From Gemmatimonadota bacterium (GTDB lineage: Bacteria; Gemmatimonadota; Gemmatimonadetes; Longimicrobiales; Gaopeijiaceae): DNA of 64,000 nucleotides. The DNA lies in the NCBI GenBank assembly GCA_041390105.1, contig JAWKQO010000001.1:994001-1058000 (forward strand), read 5' to 3'. Below the pieces are notes generated by a model, which ran no database searches, was not told the DNA's origin, and saw only the letters and a list, made by a program, of their open reading frames with translations. This document shows, in pieces, positions 17,143 to 25,945 of the stretch (the first letter of the stretch is position 1; each line of letters begins with the position of its first letter). The position numbers were made by a program, and so were the translations under genes.

Positions 17143-17633
17143 CGGTCGGGGAACAGCCGTTCGAGGCTGGCCATGAGGGAGGACTCGAACTCTTCGGCCC
17201 GCGAGGGTCCGTCTCCGCCGACGCCGGCCAGGGAGCCCAGCGTGCGCGCGAAGACCTCGAAGGCCGACCGGGCTGGCGTGGCCCGCCCGTTGGCAGGAAA
17301 GACGGTGAGGAAGAGGATCGGCCCGGCCGGCGTGACCAGCTCGCTCAGGAAGAACTCACAGGTGGTCCCGCGGTTCTGGGCGTGGGCCATTCCGGGGTCC
17401 CCGACCAACTCACCGATCTTCTTTCCGGTGGCGTGGATGCCCGCCGCGAGCGTGGCGATCTTCATGACCTGGCGGGAGTCAGGAAAGCCTCTCTGGAGCA
17501 GGAGCCGCCCCGAGCGGTTCATGAGAACCACGCGCGCTGCGCCCGCGTCACGGACGAACGTGTCGACCGCGATGTCCAGTGGTCCCGGCGGAGGCTGCCG
17601 CTTCTGTGTGCCCCCCGTCGAGCTCGCTTCCAT
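17139..17633 (-). CDS. Roadblock/LC7-like domain protein
   Basis: A 164-residue protein. Residues about 22-140 show the Roadblock/LC7 pattern: an opening helix (DIAVDTFVRDAGA), strands VVLMNRSGRLLLQRG, a helix IATLAAGIHATGKKIGELV, and paired strands EFFLSELVTPAGPILFLTVFP. Such domains dimerise and in MglB regulate small Ras-like GTPases; no GTPase gene is visible in this window. The stop overlaps the start of the DnaA-like gene by four bases (ATGA), so the pair is translationally coupled. It starts 11 bases after the rluD stop. Family assignment rests on pattern, so moderate certainty. Confidence 0.7.
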   Translation of the reverse strand: MEASSTGGTQKRQPPPGPLDIAVDTFVRDAGAARVVLMNRSGRLLLQRGFPDSRQVMKIATLAAGIHATGKKIGELVGDPGMAHAQNRGTTCEFFLSELVTPAGPILFLTVFPANGRATPARSAFEVFARTLGSLAGVGGDGPSRAEEFESSLMASLERLFPDR

Positions 17634-17644
17634 TCCGCCCCGGC

Positions 17645-18607
17645 CTATCCTCCGCGCGCGGCCCGGCCAAAGGCCAGTGCCGCCGCGAGATCCGGCGGTG
17701 GTGGGATTCGGAAGTGCAGGAGCTCACCCGTCACCGGGTGAACAAAACGCAGTGCCCGCGCATGCAAGAATTGCCGAGGCACCCGGGCAAGGAGTTCCCT
17801 TGCCCATCGTCTCTGCGGTCCCGCGATTCCGCGCTCCCAGCCCGCGCCATACAGGGAATCTCCGATGACCGGATGACCCACATGCAAGAGGTGGACCCGG
17901 ATCTGGTGGGTCCGCCCGGTCGCGAGGCGGACGTCGAGAAGCTCGGCCGCAGGCCACCGTTCCCGGACCCGGATCTGGGTGCGCGCCGGCCTCCCGGACT
18001 CGACGACCGCCATGCGTTTGCGATCGCGCGGATCCCGGCCGATGGGCGCGTCGATGGTGAGCGGGTCCTCGGCCAGATGACCCCAGGCTGCAGCCAGGTA
18101 GATCCGCCGGATGTCCCGTTTCTTGAGGGCTGCGCTCAGTCCGAGGTGGGCGGCGTCCGACTTGGCCACGATCAGGAGTCCGGACGTGTCCTTGTCGAGC
18201 CGGTGCACGATCCCGGGCCGGAGCCGTCCACCCACACCGGAGAGGTCGCGCACGTGAAACAGGAGTGCGTTGACGAGCGTGCCGCTGCGGTGTCCCGGCG
18301 CCGGGTGCACCACCATGCCCGCACGCTTGTTCACCACCAACAGGTGCTCGTCCTCGTGGACCACGTCGAGGGGAATGTCCTCGGGCAGGATGTCGACCGG
18401 CTCCGGCGCGGGCACGGTCACATCGATGATCTGCCCGGGCTCCACGGGGTCCGCCTTGCGGGCAGTGCGCCCGTCGACGAGCACCTGCCCTGCCGCGATC
18501 AGCGAAGCGACACGTGTGCGCGAGAGGCCCAGCCGTTCCGAGAGGAAACGATCGAGTCGTCCGCCGTCGCTTGCAGTCGCCTGCAGACGCTCACGTCGTT
18601 CGCTCAC
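17645..18607 (-). CDS. rluD: RluA-family 23S rRNA pseudouridine synthase (RluD-like)
   Basis: A 320-residue protein with an N-terminal S4 RNA-binding domain (about 17-62, RLDRFLSERLGLSRTRVASLI) and a C-terminal pseudouridine synthase domain. The catalytic aspartate is D138 in HRLDKDTSG (135-143). The later RTHQIRVH and HPVIGDSLYG motifs are also intact. It isomerises uridine to pseudouridine in 23S rRNA; RluD is the likeliest subgroup given the S4 domain. The GTG start at 18607 lies inside the end of lspA (17-base overlap), as in many lspA-rluD pairs. Confidence 0.9.
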   Translation of the reverse strand: MSERRERLQATASDGGRLDRFLSERLGLSRTRVASLIAAGQVLVDGRTARKADPVEPGQIIDVTVPAPEPVDILPEDIPLDVVHEDEHLLVVNKRAGMVVHPAPGHRSGTLVNALLFHVRDLSGVGGRLRPGIVHRLDKDTSGLLIVAKSDAAHLGLSAALKKRDIRRIYLAAAWGHLAEDPLTIDAPIGRDPRDRKRMAVVESGRPARTQIRVRERWPAAELLDVRLATGRTHQIRVHLLHVGHPVIGDSLYGAGWERGIAGPQRRWARELLARVPRQFLHARALRFVHPVTGELLHFRIPPPPDLAAALAFGRAARGG

Positions 18608-19118
18608 GCAACTTCCTCTCCTCCCACCAGATGGCGACGATCAGCGTGAGCGAGCCGCCGAGCACCGCGACGTCGGCGAGATTGAAGACGGGGAACGACC
18701 AGCGCAGCACGCGCAGGTGGATGAAGTCCACGACACCGGCCGGCTGCTGGAAGCGGTCGATCAGATTGCCGAGCGCACCACCGAGCGTGACCGCGACCGC
18801 ATACAGGCGCAGACGCTGTTCGACCGGCATGAAGACGAAGACCAACACCAGAAGCCCGGCCGCACCCAGACCCAACCAAAGCGCCCAGCGACCGGGCCCG
18901 CCTTGCACGCCGAAGGCGGCTCCCGGATTGAGCAGGTACGTCAGCGTGAGCACGTCTCCCAGGACGGGAACCCGGTCTCCCACCTGGAGCCAGACGCGAA
19001 TGAAGTTCTTGGAAAGCTGGTCCAGCAGAACCATGCTCCCGGTCACGCCCAGTAGCACGACCAGCTTGTTGGGGCGCCGCACGGCGGGTGGCCCCTCGGC
19101 ACGCTCCCGCTCCGTCAC
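18591..19118 (-). CDS. lspA: Signal peptidase II (lipoprotein signal peptidase)
   Basis: 175 residues, the usual length for LspA, with four hydrophobic segments. The catalytic aspartates are D121 in GALGNLIDR and D149 in FNLADVAVLGG, and N64 of the YLLNPGAAFG motif is present. It cleaves the signal peptide of diacylglyceryl-modified prolipoproteins at the inner membrane. The GTG start at 19118 lies ten bases after the ileS stop, the classical ileS-lspA arrangement. The lipobox-bearing subtilase-like protein at 35.9-38.8 kb would be a client. Confidence 0.95.
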   Translation of the reverse strand: MTERERAEGPPAVRRPNKLVVLLGVTGSMVLLDQLSKNFIRVWLQVGDRVPVLGDVLTLTYLLNPGAAFGVQGGPGRWALWLGLGAAGLLVLVFVFMPVEQRLRLYAVAVTLGGALGNLIDRFQQPAGVVDFIHLRVLRWSFPVFNLADVAVLGGSLTLIVAIWWEERKLRERTT

Positions 19119-19128
19119 CGACGACCTG

Positions 19129-22100
19129 TTAGTCGCCCCGGACGACGTCGAGACCGATCCAGGCGGAGCGTCCGTCGAGGTCCTCCGAGCGCGTGTGAGC
19201 GAACCGGCCCTCGGCAGGGCCGTCCAGCACGTCCAGCTCGAGCGTCAACGTCTCGGCCTTGAGCGCATCGGCGAAGTGGCGCGCGGCACCCACCACCTCG
19301 GCGGGGCCGGCCACCGCCAGGCGGATCCGGTCCGAGACCGCCAGGCCTCCGTCCTTGCGGAGGCGCTGCACGCGACTGACCAGCTCGCGATAGAGCCCCT
19401 CGCTCAACAGCTCGTCGTCCAGGGTGGGGTCGAGGGCGGCGACATGCCCGGCCTCCGCCCGAACGGCGAACTCGCCCTGCGCCTCTTCGAGGACGTCCAG
19501 ATCCCCGGTCTCCAGCGCGAAGGCCTCCCCGTCGACCTCGATCTGTACCGCCTCGCCGGCCCGGTAGCGCTCCAGGGTCTCGGCGTCCAAAGCCCGCACC
19601 GCATTGGCGGCCAGCTCCGTCCGCTTCTGGAAGCGCTTGCCCAGCGCGCGGTAGTTGGGCTTGGCTGAGATCCGCACCAGGCCGTCGGAGGAGGAGAAGA
19701 AGTCGACGTCCTTCACGTTGAGTTCGTCCTTGAGCACATCCAGCAGCTCGGGACGCGGCGCGCGGCCACCTGGCACTACCGCTCGCAGGGTGCGCAGGGG
19801 TTGCCGGACGCGGATGCGCACATCCTCGCGCGCGGCCCGTCCCAGGCGGGAGAGCACGCGTACCGCGCGCATCTCCTCCAGGAGCGCTTCGTGGTCGGCG
19901 GATCCTGGACTGGCCTGCGGAAACGGGGTGAGGTGCACGCTTTGGCCCGTCAGCGCACGACAGAGCGCGTCGGAGACGAACGGTGTGACCGGTGCCAGCA
20001 ACCCGCTCACGGTGTGCAGGGCATCGTAGAGCGTACGGAAAGCCGCACGCGCGTCGGCGCTGTCGCTGTTCCCCCAGAAGCGCCGTCGCGACCGACGCAC
20101 GTACCAGTTGCTGAGGTCGTCGACGAAGGCACCCACTTCCCGGTAGGGCCGTGTGATCTGGTAGCTGTCCAGATCCTCGCGCACCAGCCGCACCAATCCG
20201 TCCAGGCGGGCCAGCAGCCAACGATCCAGCACGGGGCGTTCCCCGGGCGCCGGGTCCGCGTGCGACGGGCGCCAGCCCTCGAGATTGGCATAGAGTGCGA
20301 AGAACCGGTAGGTCTCGAGCAGCGTGTCGAACAGCGCGCGGCTGGCATCCGCCACCACGGCCGGATCATACCGTTTGTCCGCCCAGGGGTAGCTGACCGT
20401 CATCATGGTCCAGCGAACCGCGTCGGCGCCGTGCTCGGCGATGGCGTCGAACGGATCGACGACGTTGCCGCGCGACTTCGACATCTTCTGTCCGTCCGCG
20501 TCCAGGATCAGGCCGTTGACGATCACGTTCCGGTACGAGGGACCGAGCCCCAGCATCGTGGAGATGGCGAGCAGCGAGTAGAACCAGCCCCGCGTCTGAT
20601 CCATGGCCTCGCAGATGTAGTCGGCCGGGAACTGGTCTTCGAAGATTTTCTGGTTCTCGAACGGATAGTGCCACTGCGCGTAGGGCATCGAGCCCGAGTC
20701 GAACCAGACATCGATCACTTCGGGCGTTCTGCGCATCGTCCCGCCGCACGAACAGGTCCAGGTGACCTCGTCGATGAAGGGACGGTGCGGATCGAACGGC
20801 TCCGGCAACGGACCCGCCCGCTCCGCCAGCGCTGCGAAGCTGCCGATCCACTCGACGTGCTCGCGGTCCTGGTCACAGACCCAGGCCGGCAGGGGCGTGC
20901 CCCAGAAGCGGTCGCGGGACAACGCCCAGTCCACGTTGCCCTCCAGCCACGCGCCGAAGCGCCCTTCGCCCACCTCGGGCGGGTGCCAGGAGACCTGGTG
21001 GTGGTTGGCCAGGAGGTGGTCCTTCAGCGTCGAAGTAGCGGCGAACCAGGAGTCGCGCGCCATGTAGATCAGGGGCGAGCGACAGCGCCAGCAATGGGGA
21101 TAGCTGTGCACATAGCGCTCAGCACGGAAGAGCGCGCCCCGCTCCTGGAGAAGGTCGAGCAGGATGGGATCGGCGTCCTTGACGAAGAGCCCACCCACGA
21201 CGTCCACCTCGGGCAGGAAGTGCGCCTGGTCGTCGATGGGACGGAGCAGAGGAAGCCCGTGCCGCTGTCCGGCCGCGTAGTCGTCGGCGCCGAAGGCCGG
21301 GGCCATATGAACCAGCCCGGTGCCGTCATCGGCCGATACGAACTCCTCCGCAACCACCGTCCAGGCCGTGGGCGAAGGGTCCTTCACCTCGATCAGGTCG
21401 AGCGGCCGCTGATAGCGCGTGCCCACCAGCTCGCCACCGGTGTGGCGCCCCACGATGGTGGCGTCCTCGCCGAACAGCGCAGCGGCGCGCGACTCGGCCA
21501 CGATCCGGATGCCATCCGGTGTGTCGACCTCGACGTACGTGAGATCCGGATGGACCGCCAGCGCCGCATTGGACGGCACCGTCCACGGTGTCGTGGTCCA
21601 CGCCACGAAGGCGCGGCCGCGCGGCTCGCTCGCTCCGGACGCATCGAGAAGCGGGGCCAGGAAGTAGAGGGACGGATCCTCCACCTCCTCGTAGCCCTGA
21701 GCCACCTCGTGCGACGAGAGCGCGGTTCCACAGCGCGGACAGTAGGGCACGCTCTTGTGGCCCCGGTAGAGCAACCCCTTCCCGGCCAGCCGCTCCAGGA
21801 TCCACCAAACGCTCTCGATGTACTCGGCGTGGTAGGTCACGTACGGCTTGGAGTAGTCGAGCCAGTACCCGATGCGCTCGGAGAGCTTCTCCCAGACCTC
21901 CAGGTAGGTCCAGACCGACTCGCGGCAGACCTGGTTGAAGCGCTCGATGCCCAAGGCCTCGATGTCCGGCTTTCCGGAGATGCCCAGCTTGCGCTCCGCC
22001 TCGATCTCTACGGGCAAGCCGTGCGTGTCCCAGCCGGCCTTGCGCAGCACCCTGCGACCGGTCAGCGCCCGGTAGCGACAGATCAAATCCTTGGTGGTGC

Positions 22101-22281
22101 GACTGATGATGTGATGGAAGCCCGGCCGACCGTTGGCGGTGGGCGGCCCCTCATAGAACACGAACGGCGGTTTGTCCGCGGTCCACTCCTGAGTGCGGAG
22201 GAACAGGTCTTCCTCACGCCAGCGCGCGAGTACGGCCTCCTCCAGCTCGTTCAGCGACTTGGGCAGCTCGGGATAGATCAT
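19129..22281 (-). CDS. ileS: Isoleucyl-tRNA synthetase (type 2)
   Basis: 1050 residues, the full length of a type-2 (eukaryote-like) IleRS. The HIGH signature has the form PGFHH (53-57) and the second signature is KMSKS (599-603). The editing domain (TTPWTVPSNAALAVHPDL) and several Cys pairs (CPRCG, CWRCR, CSCGG) are visible. It charges tRNA-Ile in the cytoplasm. The ATG start overlaps the purine phosphorylase stop by four bases. Type-2 enzymes are often less sensitive to mupirocin, but this cannot be judged from sequence alone. Confidence 0.96.
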   Translation of the reverse strand: MIYPELPKSLNELEEAVLARWREEDLFLRTQEWTADKPPFVFYEGPPTANGRPGFHHIISRTTKDLICRYRALTGRRVLRKAGWDTHGLPVEIEAERKLGISGKPDIEALGIERFNQVCRESVWTYLEVWEKLSERIGYWLDYSKPYVTYHAEYIESVWWILERLAGKGLLYRGHKSVPYCPRCGTALSSHEVAQGYEEVEDPSLYFLAPLLDASGASEPRGRAFVAWTTTPWTVPSNAALAVHPDLTYVEVDTPDGIRIVAESRAAALFGEDATIVGRHTGGELVGTRYQRPLDLIEVKDPSPTAWTVVAEEFVSADDGTGLVHMAPAFGADDYAAGQRHGLPLLRPIDDQAHFLPEVDVVGGLFVKDADPILLDLLQERGALFRAERYVHSYPHCWRCRSPLIYMARDSWFAATSTLKDHLLANHHQVSWHPPEVGEGRFGAWLEGNVDWALSRDRFWGTPLPAWVCDQDREHVEWIGSFAALAERAGPLPEPFDPHRPFIDEVTWTCSCGGTMRRTPEVIDVWFDSGSMPYAQWHYPFENQKIFEDQFPADYICEAMDQTRGWFYSLLAISTMLGLGPSYRNVIVNGLILDADGQKMSKSRGNVVDPFDAIAEHGADAVRWTMMTVSYPWADKRYDPAVVADASRALFDTLLETYRFFALYANLEGWRPSHADPAPGERPVLDRWLLARLDGLVRLVREDLDSYQITRPYREVGAFVDDLSNWYVRRSRRRFWGNSDSADARAAFRTLYDALHTVSGLLAPVTPFVSDALCRALTGQSVHLTPFPQASPGSADHEALLEEMRAVRVLSRLGRAAREDVRIRVRQPLRTLRAVVPGGRAPRPELLDVLKDELNVKDVDFFSSSDGLVRISAKPNYRALGKRFQKRTELAANAVRALDAETLERYRAGEAVQIEVDGEAFALETGDLDVLEEAQGEFAVRAEAGHVAALDPTLDDELLSEGLYRELVSRVQRLRKDGGLAVSDRIRLAVAGPAEVVGAARHFADALKAETLTLELDVLDGPAEGRFAHTRSEDLDGRSAWIGLDVVRGD

Positions 22282-23120
22282 GCGTCGTCGAGGTTCGCGA
22301 TCACGTCGTGCACGAGCCCCGTCAGGCGGGGCTCCGCCTCCATGGCGGTGCGGATGATGGTCGGTACGTCGGCCGGTTCCAGCGCGTCCGGCAAGCAGGC
22401 GTCGGTGACGATCGCAAAGCCGAGGACCCGGACGCCCATGTGCCGCGCCACGATCACCTCAGGCACGGTGGACATGCCCACCACATCGGCCCCCATCTGG
22501 CGCAGCATCCGGTATTCAGCGCGGGTCTCCAGGTTGGGCCCGGTGACCGCGACGTAGACGCCGCGCCGCAGTGCGATTCCGCGCCGCAGCGCCACGGCCT
22601 CGGCCAACCTTTGCAGCCTCCGGTCATAGGCCTCGGACATGTCCGGAAAACGGGGACCCAGAGCATCCAGATTGGGGCCGACCAGTGGATTGTCTCCCAG
22701 CAGGTTGATGTGGTCGTCCAGCAGCACGAGATCTCCGGGAGCCCAGAGCGGATTCATCCCGCCGCAGGCCCCGGTCACCACCAGCACCTCGATGCCGAGC
22801 CGCGCCAGGACGCGGATCGGGAATGCGACCTGTTGCAGCGAGTGGCCCTCGTAGCGGTGCATGCGACCTTGCATCGCGACGACCGGCACACCGGCGAGCC
22901 GACCGAGCAGCAACCGTCCCGTGTGGGACTCGACCGTGGAGAGCGGGAACCCGGGAATCGCATCATACGCGAGTTCGGCGGGGGTCTCGATCTCTTCCGC
23001 GAGCCCTCCGAGGCCGGTCCCCAACACGATCCCGACGCGGGGCGCTGTGAAACCGGGAAGGGAGCGGACGCGAGCCGCGGCCTCGTCGATGGCGGCCAGC
23101 GCCAACGGCCCCGGGCTCAC
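22278..23120 (-). CDS. Purine nucleoside phosphorylase (class II, trimeric type)
   Basis: The GTG at 23120 overlaps the divIVA TGA by four bases and gives 280 residues, the class II length; an upstream ATG would place 15 non-family residues in front. Family landmarks are GIVLGTGLGGLAEEI, STVESHTGRLLLG, MQGRMHRYEGHS, TGACGGMN and the base-binding region VTGPNLETRAEYRMLRQMGADVVGMSTVPE. It phosphorolyses purine (deoxy)nucleosides to base and (deoxy)ribose-1-phosphate. The ending NTSL-type specificity residue was not resolved. It fits salvage with hpt elsewhere in the window. Confidence 0.92.
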   Translation of the reverse strand: MSPGPLALAAIDEAAARVRSLPGFTAPRVGIVLGTGLGGLAEEIETPAELAYDAIPGFPLSTVESHTGRLLLGRLAGVPVVAMQGRMHRYEGHSLQQVAFPIRVLARLGIEVLVVTGACGGMNPLWAPGDLVLLDDHINLLGDNPLVGPNLDALGPRFPDMSEAYDRRLQRLAEAVALRRGIALRRGVYVAVTGPNLETRAEYRMLRQMGADVVGMSTVPEVIVARHMGVRVLGFAIVTDACLPDALEPADVPTIIRTAMEAEPRLTGLVHDVIANLDDA

Positions 23121-23818
23121 CCGTCCGAGCCCGGCTGCTCCGACTCGCCCAGCGTGAAGCGCCAATGAGGCTGCCAGGGCGCCACCTCCCGGTCCTCGTC
23201 GTCCTCCCCAGGCTCAGGACCCAGCGTCTCGATGGCGACGATGTCCTCGTCGTCCTCTTCCTCTGTGTCACCCCGTGCATCGCTGGGCGCCGTGTCGCGG
23301 CCCCCTGCGCCCCCGCGAGGGACGAACAGTTCCAGCTCCAGCGGCCGCTCCTCGAGCGGATCACGGCCCTCTTCGACGGAGACGAAATCCAGCTCGCGCT
23401 CCAACATGGCACGCACTGCCCGAAGGAAGCGGCGGCGGCGGCGATCCATTTCGTCCATCGACAGGCGGATCTCGTCGAGGCGGTTCTCCGCGTCCATCAG
23501 CATCCGCTCGATCTCGGCCTCGGCTTCGCGACGCATCAGCTCGGCTTCCCGCTGGGCCTGTCCCGAGATGTCCTTGCGCAGAGCCTGCGCCGTGACCAGA
23601 GCGTCCTGAACGGCCTTCTCGCGATCCTGCTGCTCGCGCACCTGATCACCGAGGCGAGCCGAGCGCTCCTTGAGCGTCATGTTCTCCTTGACCAGCGCCT
23701 CCAGCCGCTCCGCCACAATCTCGAGAAACGTATCGACCTCGCCCGGATCGTAGCCGCGCATGCCTTTGCGGAAGTCGCCCCGTTTCTTTCGAACGTCCAG
23801 TGGTGTGAGCTCGATCAT
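23117..23818 (-). CDS. DivIVA-domain coiled-coil protein
   Basis: The 233 residues open with the DivIVA lipid-binding head (IELTPLDVRKKRGDFRKGMRGYDP, then VDTFLEIVAERLEALVKEN), followed by a long coiled coil rich in Glu/Arg/Gln (about 50-140). An acidic, probably disordered tail is next, then a short aromatic end (WQPHWRFTLGES). DivIVA proteins mark membrane curvature and recruit division or polarity factors; in Gram-negatives the role is less clear. It is followed by the pnp gene with a GTGA overlap, and lies 47 bases downstream of yggS, matching the widespread yggS-divIVA link. Confidence 0.88.
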   Translation of the reverse strand: MIELTPLDVRKKRGDFRKGMRGYDPGEVDTFLEIVAERLEALVKENMTLKERSARLGDQVREQQDREKAVQDALVTAQALRKDISGQAQREAELMRREAEAEIERMLMDAENRLDEIRLSMDEMDRRRRRFLRAVRAMLERELDFVSVEEGRDPLEERPLELELFVPRGGAGGRDTAPSDARGDTEEEDDEDIVAIETLGPEPGEDDEDREVAPWQPHWRFTLGESEQPGSDG

Positions 23819-23865
23819 CTCGGTCTCGAATCAGTGGATGGACCGGGGCCGGTGGCCGACCCCGG

Positions 23866-24624
23866 CTACGCGCGCTCGCCGAAGAGGGCGGTGCCGACAC
23901 GAATCATCGTGCTTCCCTCCTCGATCGCGATCTCGAAATCATGGGTCATGCCCATGGACAGCTCCGTGCCCTGATACCGGCTCAGGGCGGTCGCCTGCTC
24001 GTGCAGCTCCCGCAAGCGCCGGAAGGTCCTCCGGATCCAGCCTTCGTCCTCCACGAACGGCGCCATGGTCATCAGCCCCCGAACCTCCAGCCCCGGCAGC
24101 TCCAGCACACGGCCCAGGGCGTCGAGAGCTTCGGCCGCCTCGAAGCCGCCTTTGACGGTCTCCCCAGAGGTGTTCACCTGTAGCAGCACCGGCAACACGC
24201 GCCCCTCCTCCTCCAGGACCCGGCTCAGACGCTCGGCGAGCCGCTCCGAATCGAGGGCATGGAACAGGTCCGCCGCCTCTGCCGCCTCCCGGGCCTTGCG
24301 GCGCTGGACGTGCCCGATGAGGTGCCAACGAACGGCCCCTGCAGGGAGCAGGCCCCGCCGCTCCACCAGAATCTCCGGTCGGTTCTCGCCCAGGTCCGCG
24401 ATCCCCTCCGCCCAGGCAGCGCGCAGGGCCGCGACCGGATGTCCCTTGGTGACCGCAACCAGGCGGACGGCGCTCGCCTCCCGCCCGGACCGGACCGCAG
24501 CCTCGGCCATACCCGCCTCGATCCGCGGAAGCGATTCCCGGAGGCGGTCCCGATAGACCCGCTCCAGGGCGCTCTCCTCCCCCGCTCGGGGTTCGGCATC
24601 CGACTCGCAAGCGACCCGTGCCAA
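23866..24624 (-). CDS. yggS: YggS/PLPBP family pyridoxal phosphate homeostasis protein
   Basis: A COG0325 protein of about 252 residues: LVAVTKGHPV carries the PLP-lysine, followed by DLGENRPE, VRWHLIGHVQRRKAR, LLQVNTSGE, GLMTMAP and LSMGMTHDFEIAIEEGSTMIRVGTALFG. It binds PLP without a known enzymatic reaction and buffers the vitamer pool. I chose the TTG at 24624 because a GGAG stands five bases upstream; an ATG at 24657 would add 11 residues with no ribosome-binding site. A stretch of about 25 polar residues precedes the usual start of homology in either case. Confidence 0.87.
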   Translation of the reverse strand: MARVACESDAEPRAGEESALERVYRDRLRESLPRIEAGMAEAAVRSGREASAVRLVAVTKGHPVAALRAAWAEGIADLGENRPEILVERRGLLPAGAVRWHLIGHVQRRKAREAAEAADLFHALDSERLAERLSRVLEEEGRVLPVLLQVNTSGETVKGGFEAAEALDALGRVLELPGLEVRGLMTMAPFVEDEGWIRRTFRRLRELHEQATALSRYQGTELSMGMTHDFEIAIEEGSTMIRVGTALFGERA

Positions 24625-24667
24625 CGCGACTCCTACGCTTGGTGGACAGACATACAAACCTAAAGCT

Positions 24668-24696
24668 CTGCTCCCCGGGAAACCACGAGGGAGCAG
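24668..24696 (-). repeat. 8-bp inverted repeat upstream of yggS
   Basis: CTGCTCCC at 24668-24675 pairs with GGGAGCAG at 24689-24696 around a 13-base loop. It is between the TonB-operon terminator and yggS. It could be a leader structure of the yggS transcript or a second terminator of the TonB operon; nothing decides. Confidence 0.3.
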
Positions 24697-24760
24697 CCCG
24701 TTCGGCGCGGCGGCTCGTGGCGGTGCGCGTGGGCTGCCGCGGCAGGCACTGGAACGGGGA

Positions 24761-24791
24761 AGGCCCCGCCGGACCGAGTCCGGCGGGGCCT
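24761..24791 (-). terminator. 14-bp perfect-stem terminator of the exbB-exbD-exbD-tonB operon
   Basis: Bases 24761-24774 pair without mismatch with 24778-24791 around a three-base loop. It lies 25 bases after the tonB stop in the direction of transcription. The T-tract is weak, but the stem is the strongest in the window. Confidence 0.7.
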
Positions 24792-24816
24792 CCGCACTGC
24801 TCGTCCCAGGATCCGG

Positions 24817-25494
24817 CTACTGGATCTGGAACGTAATCGGAAAGGCCACCCAGACCTGCACACGCTTGTCGCGGTTCAAGGCCGGTGTGAACTCCATGAT
24901 GCTGGCCACCTTGAGCGCCGCGTCATCCAGCGCTTTGTGGCCGGAGGACTGCTGGACCTGGGTCCGCAACACCCGTCCGTTCTCGTCGATGAAGAACCAC
25001 ACGTTGACCGTGCCACCAATGCCGGCATCACGGAGCAACGGCGGGTACTCCCGCGTGAGGGCCCGTTGGACCTCGGACCGGTTCTTCAAGTCCGGCTTCA
25101 CGGTGAAGGGCGTGAACGTCGGTGCAGCCGAGATGTCCGTCTCCGTCGCTTCGGGCGGCGGGGGCAGGTCCTCGACCGGGTTGTCCGCGAAGGTCGTGGT
25201 CTCGATCGTGATGTCCTCTTCGAGCGGCGTATCCGCGATCACGGGCGTCGCCGGACGGGCGATCGCCTGCGGTGGCGGCGGAATCTCGATCTCCGGCGGG
25301 AGCTCGATGGCCTCCAACTCCTCGGTGGCAAAGGACACGTCGGCCGCGGTCATCTCCGGCCAGAACTGGAACACCGCGAAATGCAGCGCGGTGGCGGCCA
25401 GAATGGAGCCCCAGAACCAGGTTCCGAAGCCCTGCTTGAAGCGATCGTTGGCCGTCATGACCTCGGCGATCGCGGATCCCTGCGCATCGCTCAT
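24817..25494 (-). CDS. tonB: TonB-family energy transducer
   Basis: The 225 residues show a cytoplasmic head with one transmembrane helix (about 24-43, GTWFWGSILAATALHFAVF). A periplasmic Pro/Glu-rich spacer follows (about 62-125, including IELPPEIEIPPPPQ). The C-terminal TonB domain (about 140-225) has the hallmark YPPLLRDAGIGGTVNVWFFI, then GHKALDDAALKVASIMEFTPA. It passes proton-motive force from ExbB/ExbD to outer-membrane receptors; no TonB-dependent receptor is in this window. The start overlaps the exbD stop by four bases. Confidence 0.92.
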   Translation of the reverse strand: MSDAQGSAIAEVMTANDRFKQGFGTWFWGSILAATALHFAVFQFWPEMTAADVSFATEELEAIELPPEIEIPPPPQAIARPATPVIADTPLEEDITIETTTFADNPVEDLPPPPEATETDISAAPTFTPFTVKPDLKNRSEVQRALTREYPPLLRDAGIGGTVNVWFFIDENGRVLRTQVQQSSGHKALDDAALKVASIMEFTPALNRDKRVQVWVAFPITFQIQ

Positions 25495-25940
25495 CGTCTC
25501 TCTCCCGACATGCGGCGCTCGAGCTCGGTGGCGAACACGACGCGAACGGCGCCGGCCTCCTGCAGCTCCTTCTGCACCTGGTCAATGAAGATGTAGGGCA
25601 CGTCCTTGTCCGCTCGGATCGAAGTCACCAGGCGGCGGTCGGTCTCGACGTACATGGGAGCGACCAGTGACGAGACGTCGGCCATCGCCACGGGACGGTC
25701 GTTCACGAAGACGTTGCCGTTCTCGAGCACCCACAGCTCCAGGACGTTCTTCTTCTTCTCGTCGATCTTCTGGGTGGCCTCAGCCGCGACCCAGTCGATC
25801 GGCTGCTCGCCCGACGTCCGGAAGACCGTGGTCACCATGAAGAAGATCAGGAGGAGGAAGGCGATGTCGGCGAGCGACGACGAGGGGATCTCGTCGGAGA
25901 CGCCCGACTTCCTCTTGAACCCACCTTGCTTGATCGCCAT
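25491..25940 (-). CDS. exbD: ExbD/TolR biopolymer transport protein, second copy
   Basis: The ATG at 25940 gives 149 residues; the frame extends further upstream but those residues overlap the other exbD. Short cytoplasmic head MAIKQGGFKRKSGVSDEIPS, then a single transmembrane helix with the proton-path aspartate in SSLADIAFLLLIFFMVTTVF, then the periplasmic domain ending with DKDVPYIFIDQVQKELQEAG. It differs clearly from the first copy in the periplasmic half, so the two probably form a hetero-oligomer or serve different partners. The two genes are five bases apart. Confidence 0.92.
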   Translation of the reverse strand: MAIKQGGFKRKSGVSDEIPSSSLADIAFLLLIFFMVTTVFRTSGEQPIDWVAAEATQKIDEKKKNVLELWVLENGNVFVNDRPVAMADVSSLVAPMYVETDRRLVTSIRADKDVPYIFIDQVQKELQEAGAVRVVFATELERRMSGERR

Positions 25941-25945
25941 CGCGT

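Noticed and set aside
19801..22557. 918-codon open frame on the plus strand opposite ileS and pnp
   Set aside because: It is antisense to clearly conserved genes and its translation is Arg/Val/Gly/His-rich without domain features; long antisense frames are expected at this GC.
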